Shown here in pieces: positions 12,346-22,092 of a stretch of 64,000 bases of DNA. The notes beneath the pieces were generated by a model. It saw nothing but the letters and a program-made list of their open reading frames with translations, did no database searches and had not been told where the DNA came from. Source of the DNA: Deinandra increscens subsp. villosa. Taxonomy: Eukaryota > Streptophyta > Magnoliopsida > Asterales > Asteraceae. Position numbers and translations under genes: made by a program. The stretch lies in the NCBI GenBank assembly GCA_039602395.1, contig JBCNJP010000212.1:65902-129901 (forward strand). Reading direction: 5' to 3'. The first letter of the stretch is position 1; every line of letters begins with the position of its first letter.

Positions 12346-12990
12346 TGCAAACGAGCAGATACTCCGTTGATGGTTAACCACAAACTCCATATGGTTAAAG
12401 GAGCAGCACTTGCTGATAAAGAAAGATATCGGAGATTGGTTGGAAAACTAATATATCTCTCGCACACAAGACCCGACATACCCTATGTCATCGGGGTGGT
12501 TAGTAAATTTATGCATCAACCACAAGTAACTCACATTGAAGCTGTTTGGAGAATTATAAGGTACCTTAAAGGAACAACAGATCATGGAGTATACTTCAAC
12601 ATGAACAAACACTTAGAAATTCAAGCATTCACCGATGTGGATTGGACAGGAGAAAAAGGATACCGAAGATCGACCTTAGGGTACTTCACCTTAGTGGGAG
12701 GGAACCCCGTCACCTGGAGAAGTAAGAAATAAAAGGTGCTGGCCCTCTCTAGTGCTAAAGCAGTATTCAGAGGAATAGCCCGAGGTATTACAGAGATCCC
12801 ATGGATACATAAACTCCTAACCGTAATTGGATTTCCCTCAAACAATGTAAGTAGAATCATGTGTGATAATGAAGCCTCAATTAAAATCTCAGAAAATCCG
12901 GTTCAACACGATCGTACAAAACATGTAGAAATTGATCGACAATTCATCAAAGAAATATTTAAAGTAATCACTTTAGACGAATGCAAATAG
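12337..12990 (+). pseudogene. Copia RNase H domain
   Basis: CKRADTPLMVNHKL, YRRLVGKLIYLSHTRPDI and AVWRIIRYLKGTTDHGV lead into the RNase H core FTDVDWTGEKGYRRSTLGYF, where the canonical D-x-D-W-A-G is D-V-D-W-T-G. A TAA at about 12730 splits the frame. The second part (LALSSAKAVFRGIARG, CDNEASIKISENPVQHDRTKHVEID) completes the domain. It would degrade element RNA during reverse transcription; the stop inactivates it. Confidence 0.87.
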
Positions 12991-14221
12991 CTTTCTTCTT
13001 TCTACTTTTGTTTTTTCTATTACAAGAGTATAAGAAGGTTTTATAAAGGGATATGTAATTGCTATTGCTCATTTCAGGGTTAACGGCTAGGAGCAGACAT
13101 TGCCTTGCTCATGTATGCAGAAGCATAAACAAACCGATCGACAATCTCAAAGTTGTCAAAAATCAAACGGCCGAGAGTAGGTCATGGGCTGGATGATGTT
13201 ATAAATGGTCAAATGATTCAAAATCAGATTGAAGGGTTCTAAATCATATCATAAACATGATATACATGACTTAAAAGATGCAAAGAGAAAGGTGTGTTGA
13301 TAACTATTGCTTAAATCCTTGTCATGAGCTGAGACTTTTAACTGATGAGATGATAACTAATGTTAATAAAATAGATATAACTCACTTTAGTTATGATTAT
13401 GAGGAATGAAGGTAGATAATAAAAGGAGTTAGTTTAGATTCACATATTAGAACATTAAATGAGTTAGTAGAATTGGTATGGATTTCATTTTACTAGCTTT
13501 TGTCCAACATTATACTAAAATGATTATGATGAATAAAAGTAGATACTAAAATGAGTTGATAACTCATTTTAGTTTTGTCCAGCATTATTATCAGCATTCC
13601 ACACAAGAACATTAACCATGACACACACATACGAAATCTGTTTTTGCAATTTCGGTCCTTTACTCGCGCATTATATTTTCATTATTAGAAAGCATCTGGT
13701 GAGCCATTTGAAAGGATATGGAGAAACATCAAGGTTAGAGATACTATTAGTAATTCTTTGCTAGATTAGACATATATCAAATTACAAAGGTTCTGTCACA
13801 TATTAAATCTCATGTGACCGGTATTATTTTCGCGAACGGGTCACCTCTTATTAGGTCTAACATTGCCAACTCTAGAAGATGTATCTTTTTAGTTCCTCTG
13901 TATTTGAATCTTTGTGTACTTTAGGATTACTTAAGTAAAACACCTGAGGTAATCAACTTCATGAAACTTACACCTACAACGCACTTAGTAGATTAGTAAC
14001 TTAACTTTTAAGCTATTTACTTTACTAATGTTGGTCATAGGATATTGGTCAAAAGTTCAAAACAAGATTTTTAAGCTTTTCAAGGTTGTTGTTTCTGTTG
14101 TCATTTGAACACTTTTAGTATTGGTTGTATAATTTGTATGTTTGGTTGTTAAGAGCTGAGGGTATTTGGATCTTAGTTACACATGACATAATATTCTAAT
14201 TTTTTACTTCTTAAACAACAA
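12991..14221. other. Spacer, possible copia 3' LTR remnant
   Basis: No gene. The sequence after GAGAGTAGGTCATGGGCTGG (about 13173-13192) starts TGTTATAAATGG at 13197, as a copia LTR might, but there is no second copy to confirm it. The rest is AT-rich with AACTCATTTTAG-like words repeated around 13380-13570. Confidence 0.35.
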
Positions 14222-14532
14222 CAAGGTGTTAACCGCGCGTTGCGCGGTACGCGGGTTGTATCAAAGTTACAGCGGATGTTACAAATGTAGATGAAACATA
14301 GTGTTACGAATATAGATGAATTATAGGTAAATGATATTCACATGCATAGATTTAGGTATATATAACATTATTATACACATTAATATTATTATATTTTATT
14401 GCTCGAATTTAAAAAAAAAATAACTCCACCACATTAGTTTGTATATAACCATTACTGAGACTTCATCCCTAAGAATTAAATTAGAACAATTCACCACATG
14501 CATTTGATAAGATTCAAAATTAGTCTTGTAAG

Positions 14533-15300
14533 TCCCAATACGCGTGGCCAAAGGGTGGCAATGGCCACGTTAAAATATCAAAAGCGTGGCCTTTGGTATT
14601 ATATGGTCACGTATATTTGTGTTTTATCCATATATGTTATAAAAAACGTGGCCAAATGGGTTGTTGAAATTATAATTTTTTTCCCAATACGCGTGGCCAA
14701 AGGGTGGCAACGGACACGTAAAATATGAATAGCGTGGCCTTTGGTATTATATGGTCACGTATATTTGTGTTTTAGCCACATATATTTGGAAAAAAAGTGG
14801 CTAAAGGGTAGTTGAAATCATATATTTTGTCCCAATACTCATGGCCAAATGGTGGCAACGTCCACGTTAAAATATAAAAAGTGTGGCCTTTGGTAATATA
14901 TGGTCACGTATACTTGTGTTTTAGCCACATATATTTGAAAAAAAAGTGGCCAAAGGGTAGTTGAAATCATACATTTTGTCCCAATACGCGTGGCCAAATG
15001 GTGGCAACGGCCACGTTAAAATATAAATAGTGTGGCATTTGGTATTTTATGGTCACGTATATTTGTGTTTTAGCCACATATATTTGGAAAAAAAAGTGGT
15101 CAAAGGGTAGTTGAAATCAAATATTTTGTCCCAATACGCATGGCCAAAGGGTGGCAACGGCCACGTTAAAATATAAAAAGTGTGGCCTTTGGTATTATAT
15201 GGTCACGTATATTTGTGTTTTAGCCACATATATTTGGGAAGAAAAAAAGTCACCAAAAGGTTGTTGAAATCAAATGGGTCATTACTATACGCGTGGCCAA
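14533..15300. repeat. Minisatellite, about 149-bp unit, five copies plus a partial
   Basis: Units begin TCCCAATACGCGTGGCCAAA at 14533, 14682, 14830, 14979 and 15129, with a final partial at about 15285. Each unit contains an inverted pair CGTGGCC/GGCCACG, a GTGGCCTTTGG word and TTTTAGCCACATATATTTGG, so GTGGCC and its complement alternate in both orientations. Units differ by scattered substitutions and 1-2 bp indels. Such arrays are common in subterminal parts of DNA transposons; no transposon boundary was confirmed here. Confidence 0.92.
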
Positions 15301-15495
15301 TTTAAAACCTATTACAAATTATTAATTACAAATCAAATAAAATTCAATTACAAGTCAAATACAATTGAAATACATATAAAAAAATTAAAGAAAAATACAC
15401 TGCATACAAGCATTATTCTCAATTTCATTTTCAATCTGGGAGCCAACAACACTACCACGTGGTCTTCATCTTCAACTGTCCAGATTTGAGCTTAA

Positions 15496-16338
15496 TTAGG
15501 ACAATTTTTTCTTGTATTCCTTCCTATACCAAAACATATAATTGATAATTAGGTTATGGAAATTGATCATAATATATATAGCAATTTTGAAATACTTACC
15601 ACCATGATAGATATGGACTGAGGAGTGCCATTTCATTGCAAGTAGTGTGGGTCATCAGGTCCTATAATTCAATTGATTTCCAGATGAACATTAGATATCC
15701 AGATGAACTTAAAACATCCGGATGAACATCACATTAAGTTTCGGATCAACTTCAAAGTCAGTTGAACTTTATTTGGTACACATCTCACCATTTGTTCCAA
15801 CAATCCCTACCTAGCCCAAGTGTTTGAGGTACCAAATAACATTTAAAATGAGACTACATGACATTACCAAACAGATTACTGTGAAACTATAGAACGAAAT
15901 GAAACTTGACTACTAAATATTCACCAGTAACGTGAATCTACAAACATGTGCATATGCTTGACCTCAACATTCCTAGCATAAAAATAACTAATTTAGCATG
16001 CTCCCACAGTCATTTAAGAAGGTAAATAACTAATTTGGCATAAAATGAATGGGTTGAAATGAATGGAGAGGATTTCTGCAATAGATACCCCTTCCTAATT
16101 TATTCTGTATGAAACGAAATTTTATCGATCTATAACTGTACACAAATACAGGGATCCCAAGTTAAACGTGTATCAATAATAAACAAAACAAACAATTTTA
16201 TGAAAACAGATTGTAATTAATGAAACGGAATAACTTGACAATTACCGATTTCTGGACTGATTGATCTCCTAAATCACATGGAACTTCTGAAGAATCGCTA
16301 GCGTTGTCTGTTGAAGCTATTCGTTGTTGAAGCTCCAT
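15496..16338 (-). CDS. Candidate three-exon micro-gene, about 60 aa, unknown function
   Basis: Read on the minus strand. ATG at 16338 opens 31 codons (MELQQRIASTDNAS...) ending at 16246 against GTAATT. An acceptor ATAG at 15665-15662 starts a 62-nt exon (15661-15600: DLMTHTTCNEMALL...) ending at a strong donor GTAAGTATT. A second acceptor (GGTATAG) starts exon 3 at 15523, reading WKEYKKKLS to a TAA at 15496. All three phases agree, and introns of about 584 and 76 bp are plausible. No domain is recognised. The GTGGCC minisatellite lies just downstream, so this may be a fragment carried by a transposon. Splice sites were called by eye; chance agreement is possible. Confidence 0.35.
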
Positions 16339-16649
16339 GGAAGATGTGAATGATATGGATGAGAAAGAAGACCTATTTATTCGCTGGAGGCGTTTAACAG
16401 GAAATTTTCTGATAAAGTTAAAGGGAAAAGTATCTGATGAATCGATAATAAGTAAATTTAGTTCGAAATTTTGGGTGTAATTTGAACTAATGGTGGGAAA
16501 TTCAAAATTTTTAGTGAATTTTTTTAATTAAAAGGGGGGGGGGGGGATTGTACAAACTGATAATAAAACCCAAAATTAATTTAAACAATATGTATATTAA
16601 ACATAATTAAACCTAAAATTAAACATAAAAATAATTAATTAATTAATTA

Positions 16650-16795
16650 AATTTCTCCACATGACTCTTCCGGCGAGTTCTTCTTCAAGATGAACTTCAT
16701 CATCCAGTTCGTAAAAGTCTTCAAGAGCCTCTTCTTGTGGGTTTGCAGGTTCTTCTTCAAGATGAGCTTCATTCTCTTGAGGTGTTGAAATAATG
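16650..16795 (-). pseudogene. Acidic coding-like remnant
   Basis: Minus-strand frame with a strongly acidic bias, ending in GRVMWRNLIN and a TAA at about 16650. It contains a near-repeat (EAHLEEEPA and EVHLEEELA). There is no upstream ATG before a stop, so it would have to be a terminal exon. It lies upstream (in minus orientation) of the micro-gene. No family recognised. Confidence 0.3.
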
Positions 16796-17108
16796 AGATT
16801 GTGAAATTATACGAGTACATCAATTACAGTTGACATAACTGTGATCCTTTAAGCAGATCTGGATGACGATCGGAGTAAAAAGCCCTAACAAAATTACGTT
16901 TTAATATTAATTTTATTATTTTCTTTTATATATAATAAACACGATTTTACTAACACGTGCTTTGTGGTCAGGATAACGCAACTACAAAAAACGGTGACAT
17001 TACTAAAACACAACTCAAAAATGAAAATGATAAATTACTAAGCAATTCAGAACAAAAATACAAAAAGGCCGCCATGTTGCGAATTTTTTCATGTATAATA
17101 ATTTTGTT

Positions 17109-17520
17109 TCCAAAAATATTCAACGACGGCCAATTAGGACGGTGAGGAGCAATTAGGAGCATTTAGGACCAACTAGACTCAATGAGGACTAAATACTGAC
17201 AATTAGCATCATTTAGGATACTTCAGTGAAGACCAGTTATGGTCAATTAATATGGTCAATGAATACGAATTAGGACCAATTTAATGAGAATGCCGATTAT
17301 GCTCATAAGACCGATAAGGACAGAGCATCAAGGAAGTGACTAATGAGGATCGATGATCAAGTATGATCAATTAGGACTAATTGGGGCCAATTAGTTTGAA
17401 TGAGGACCAATGATACCAATAAGGGTAAATCAGGGTTAGTGATGGTCGATTAAGACCAATTAGGTTCAATTAGGCTCAATGAGGACCCATTAGGACCAAT
17501 AATGGTCGAATACGCTCGAT
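17109..17520. repeat. Decamer-phased degenerate array, left part
   Basis: Degenerate head-to-tail units close to AATTAGGACC at a spacing near 10 bp (AATTAGGAC, AATTAGGAGC, ATTTAGGACC, AACTAGACTC, AATGAGGACT and so on). The array is interrupted at 17521 by the hAT element and resumes at 29554. Confidence 0.8.
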
Positions 17521-18261
17521 TAGGGGGGGGGATCAAAGTCGGGAAACCGAGATTCCCGACCTGATTCCCAAAAAATGCAAAAATCCTGACCGTATCCCGA
17601 CCTGAAAACGAAAGTCGGGTAATTGGGTTCCCGTATGCTCGGTTCCATCGGGATTCGGCCTTTTCCCGAGACCGATTTTAGCCCAGTTTATTCCAGCCCT
17701 TTAGGCTTTTCTAGCCCAGGTTCAGCCTAGTTCCAGCAAACTTTTACATCCTATTTACAGGCCCAGTTTTTCAGCCCAAAACTAAACAAAATGGCTACAC
17801 TTCTATTGAATTAGCAAAAAAAAAAACACCAAAACAACTAACTTTTTGCTGCACTCTCAATAAAAAAAGAACCAAGATGATACTTTTTGTTCCAAACCAA
17901 AGCAAAATATCATAATGTAAATCCAAACCAAAACATCATAATGTCGTAATATAAATTAAAAGTGACAAATTCCATGCCCAAGTAGTAAATGAACAACCAC
18001 AAAAATCTCAATCCAAACTAAAATATCATAATGTCGTAACCTACTAGTCGATATCCATCCCCATGTTCGCTTTACTTGATATATCTACACAAAAAAAAAA
18101 ATTAAGATGATAAACCAAGGTAATATATATGAACTAAATAAAAAAAACACGACTTGTATAGTATTTTTTACCTTCTCCAAGATCGTCAAAATTCGTCGGA
18201 TCTTCATCCTCCTTAATAACTTTCTTCGAAATACGGATCCAGTCTTGCGTGCATATCAATG
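17521..18261. other. hAT left arm
   Basis: Subterminal TCGGG/CCCGA words to about 17700, then GCCCAG-rich text (TTTAGCCCAG, TTCTAGCCCAGG, GGCCCAG) and AT-rich filler. No coding frame was found. It ends where the duplicated LTR-element sequence begins at 18262. Confidence 0.6.
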
Positions 18262-18939
18262 CCTCTAGTTATCGCATTTCTGACATACTATGACTTGTTA
18301 ACCTCGCATACGCCTAAATTGTCACCGGAGCACCTCTTTATGAGATTAGCGTGCTCACTCGCTATGTTATTGATACTACGATACCTTGCAGCGTCATCTG
18401 CCTATACTTTTCTGCGAACTGTAAGAACTACCCAATCCACCATCCAGATACGTTAACATTTAAACCTTTTGTAACACTTCTTGCATCTACCGTGTCATTT
18501 GACACAATACCTTTCTGTTATCTCATTGGATACTATAGCTGAAGACTACTCGGACATATGGTCACTTCGTCATATTAAATATTTCAATTTCAGATGTGGC
18601 GTCGCCGTCACATTTACTAAGACTAACCATGCGATGCGATTCAACTCACTCGTGGAAACGTTTCTTGTAGGAAATCATTCTTTATGCGCTCATGTGAAAT
18701 GTTCGTTTGATGCTTTTAATCGTGTACCGTCCATCACTCCCTTCGAATTCTCTCGTAACGATCCATGGAACGATTAGCACTTAGGCGAATTTTCGGGACG
18801 AAAATCCTTTCAAATTAGGGATGATGTGACAACCAAAAATTTTCTTGTTTTCCATTCTACTTAATCCTAATCAATTGGCCAACGCACCTGTAGCACTACG
18901 ACAATTTTCGGGACGAAAATTCTTTCAACTTGGGGATGC
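18262..18939 (+). repeat. 3' internal segment of LTR element, first copy
   Basis: Matches 25142-25819 with no indels seen (constant offset 6880) and only a couple of substitutions. It ends in the purine-tract zone (TCTTTCAACTTGGGGATGC) directly before an LTR. Its presence upstream of a 5' LTR is abnormal: it should occur only before a 3' LTR. The left edge abuts hAT sequence with no target duplication visible. Confidence 0.85.
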
Positions 18940-21567
18940 TGTGACAACCGTCAAATTCCCCGTTAACTTCTTCCGTTAGTTCCGTTAGTACCGTTAGTAA
19001 GTCCGAGACCCGTTATTTGGTTTATATCATGTTTACTTACGTTTACTTGTTATTTGACTTTAGTGACTTGGTTGTAAATTCGTTTCGTGACTTTATGTGC
19101 TAAATATGAAGAATTGCATTTTAGGGCAAAACCGGGCTTTTTGTGTAAATTTGGATTTCTATGAATAAATGATAAATTTATATAACCCGACCAATATCTT
19201 ACATGTTAAATGATTTAAAAACTCCTGGAAACATTTTTAGGAATTTAACTTTACAACTTTTAGCAAAAACCCACTTGAATGAGTTTTTATACCTAAAATA
19301 CTTAAAAGGAAACTTGAGGGGCCAAAGTGTAACTTTTTAATTAAAAGAAAATCTGCCCATTCCTCCCCATTCTTCATTTTCACGACATCTTCATCTTCAT
19401 CCTTCTCTCTCTCTCTCCACGGTTCTCCAACACACACACACCTACACTCAAAATTTTCGAGAAATCGAGCTCTAGGAGGTGGATTCGAGCTACACCAAGC
19501 TACAAGGACACTCAAGCAAGCTCCATCATCTCCTCTTCTCTCTCAAATCTGCGATTTTCACCCAATCTAGTAAGCCCTAACTTTTTGAAATCCGAATTTG
19601 TGGTTGCATGTGTGATTTTCGGTGTTTATGTGCTAAATGGAGTGTTGCTATGCTCTTATTTCATGTTTTAGGTTAAGATATGTTAACTTGTGATTCGGGA
19701 CAGAATTGAACTCGTGATTAGGGCTGGGTTTTGAGCTTAAATTTCTGCTATGAGTGATCTCTTATGTACATTGGGTGCTTAGTTGTGAAATTCGGACGTT
19801 TATGCCCTTGTATGCTAGTTACTTGATGAGATTTTGCTATGATTAGGTCATGATCTTGTTCATGGCAGAAATTACATGTTATTATGGTTATAAACTTGTT
19901 AGTAAGTGTTGAATGGAGCAAATGTTAGCATAGAATGGAAATCCTAAATTTTTATAAACTTAAAAATTCTAACAGCTTTGACCAGAAATTTTGGTCAACT
20001 TGCAGCAGCCATAACTCTCTCAATTTTGCTCGAAACTGATTGATTCTTTTTCCCTAGTAAAGTAGGATGTCTTAGCTTTCCAACGGCTACTCTCACACTT
20101 TCTAAAACGTCCGTTTGGTCACTCAAAACACTGCTGCAAGTTGGGTACTCAAAGCTGTCTTTTTCTGTGAAAAGTAGACTTTTGAATTTGGTTGAGCATG
20201 CTAATCTTGTTTTATTGACGAGTTTGCTATTTGTAAATGATGTTTATATGATAAGTGTATGATCTGGAAGTGTTGGTGCAAAAATTCCAAGTATTGAATG
20301 AGTTATGCAATTTTTAAGATCACTTTGACTATTATGCAAAAAGCTGAAAATGCCAACTTCCGACGCGCATAACTTTCTCATTTCTTAACATTTTTACTTG
20401 ATTCTTTTTGTAACATTTCCTAAATGATGTGTAGTATATTCCTGTAAAATTTAAAGAGTTAACTCCAAGAAATGTGGATTTTAGCTATGTCACTAGTTAG
20501 GTGCTCGAAGTTTGACTTTCTGGGTCAACTTTGACTTAAGTTGCAATTACTTGATTTTCTCCCAAGTTGGGACTTCTATGTGAATTGTATGACTTGTATG
20601 AATGCATGAAACATGTTTAGATGCCTATATGCTATTTTTGTCTTATAGACAACCTCTAATTCGGTTAGACCATATTTACCCAAAATAGGTCATTCATAGC
20701 CAATCATTAAAGCCAAGTGCCGCGTACCAGTGCACCCTAAGGTGAGTTTCACTTACTATTTTTGTTGCATCCGGTAAGGGATGGCAACACACGGTAAAGG
20801 TATTTCTTTACTTGAGTAATTATCCCACATATATCACATGTTTCGCTGAATTGCTTTAATAACAAAAGTCCTTACTTATCGGACCATTAATATAGAATAG
20901 CGAGGTAATGTTGAGTAGATCTACTGGGGATTGACACCCCCGCTCAGCGGTGCACAGGATGCACCCTCCCGACTGGCGGTCGGACTGAGACCAATATTAG
21001 CCTAGGACTACCGTGATCGGGAAAGACACGGGGAAGGCAAATTACATAGGTGAATACCTATCAAATACATTGTCAGTTTTGGTTTCGAACGTTCAGGTGA
21101 GCATAAGCATAGGCTAGCTACCTAATGATACGGATAATACTTGCAACTTGTATAACTAGAGTATGAATTGTTTCCTTACTATTCATATGCATTTGTTGGT
21201 CTACATGGTGTGTGTAGACTGTTTTAGTGAACTCACCAGCCTTTTAGCTGACACTTGATCGTTGTTTACTTTTCAGGTCTTTAGGTGGATTCATGGGTAG
21301 CACGGATGGCGGCAGTACTCAACTATGCAACTTTTGGGGAAAACACTTTTCAAACATTTCAACATGTTATTTGTCTAAACTAAACTTGTAATCTATGGTT
21401 GTGCTTCCGCTGAATTGTTTAAACTAAACAATACTCTATTTTTGTAAAACGTGCTTTAACTTCTATTAAATTACTGTTATGGCTTGGTTGTAACTAAAGT
21501 CTTGGGTCCTGGTCTGGTTCACACCCTACACGGTTATACTCCGTTAGTGGAAATTGGGGGTGTGACA
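18940..21567 (+). repeat. LTR of Ty3/gypsy-type non-autonomous element (left)
   Basis: A 2628-bp LTR starting TGTGACAACCGTC and ending GGGGGTGTGACA, followed after three bases by a tRNA-Met primer site. The partner at 25820-28447 is the same length with about six substitutions by eye. The TGTGACAACC start after GGGACGAAAATTC resembles chromovirus (Tekay-like) LTRs. Both ends obey the TG...CA rule. Confidence 0.92.
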
Positions 21568-21570
21568 GAT

Positions 21571-21583
21571 TGGTATCAGAGCC
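21571..21583 (+). promoter_or_regulatory. Primer binding site, initiator tRNA-Met
   Basis: TGGTATCAGAGCC immediately downstream of the left LTR is the standard plant primer site complementary to the 3' end of initiator tRNA-Met. It would prime minus-strand synthesis and confirms the LTR's right end and the plus orientation. Confidence 0.92.
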
Positions 21584-21814
21584 ATTGGTTACAGCGAACC
21601 AGAACATTTTAAAAAAAATAAGATTTCTGAACTGTAACTGTTTTTGAAAAAGATTTTGTTACAACCCATTCCTCAAGAGTACTGCCCCGCGTGCCAAAGA
21701 TGATCCACATTTAAGAATTCCTGTCTTGTGTCAGAATAGGAATTGAATTTTGAGTAAAAATTTATTTTTCCCGAGGCTTAGAAATTTCTGAGTTAGAAAA
21801 TTTTTCTAAGTATA

Positions 21815-22092
21815 AAGCTTAGCGAACTTGTTACAATCCTTCCTAGCGAACTTCATTTTGCCTTTAGCGGACTAGAATAGCTCCTAGCGAACTTGGCCAT
21901 TTGTCTTAGCGAACTTCATTGGATTTTGTTCTTAGCGAACTTGATTTCCTTCTTAGCGAACTTGATTGGTTCTTAGCGAACTTGACTGGATTTTGTTCTT
22001 AGCGAACTTCCAGCTAGAAAACTTGACATCCTCCTTAGCGAAATTGAATTGCTCTTAGCGGACTTAAAGAGTTCTTAGCGAACTTCAATGGG
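21815..22092 (+). repeat. Interspersed TTAGCGAACTT array in the leader
   Basis: About a dozen copies of TTAGCGAACTT(G/C) or close variants (TTAGCGGACT, CTAGCGAACTT) spaced irregularly at roughly 15-30 bp, starting about 240 bp after the primer site. The constant core and variable spacers look like repeated binding or packaging sites rather than a simple slippage array; that reading is inference. Confidence 0.85.

Larger units (their letters stand above)
9838..12990 (+). mobile_element. Ty1/copia retrotransposon, decayed internal region
   Basis: Plus-strand remnants in copia order: protease, GAG-pre-integrase, integrase, reverse transcriptase, RNase H. Integrase before RT identifies Ty1/copia. 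Many stops and frameshifts show an old insertion. No clear gag domain or 5' LTR is seen upstream, so the 5' end is truncated or unrecognisable. Confidence 0.88.

Noticed and set aside
16537..16550. G14 run (also C-runs near 24620, 47789 and 60279) as quadruplex-type signals
   Set aside because: Single homopolymers are more likely slippage or sequencing-sensitive sites than structured elements.
16968..17010. CACTA-type terminus (ACTACAAAAAACGGTGACAT)
   Set aside because: Lacks the leading C of CACTA, no inverted partner and no 3-bp duplication were found.
21815..22092. CRISPR-like repeat-spacer pattern of AGCGAACTT
   Set aside because: Repeat far too short, spacers irregular, located in an LTR-element leader.
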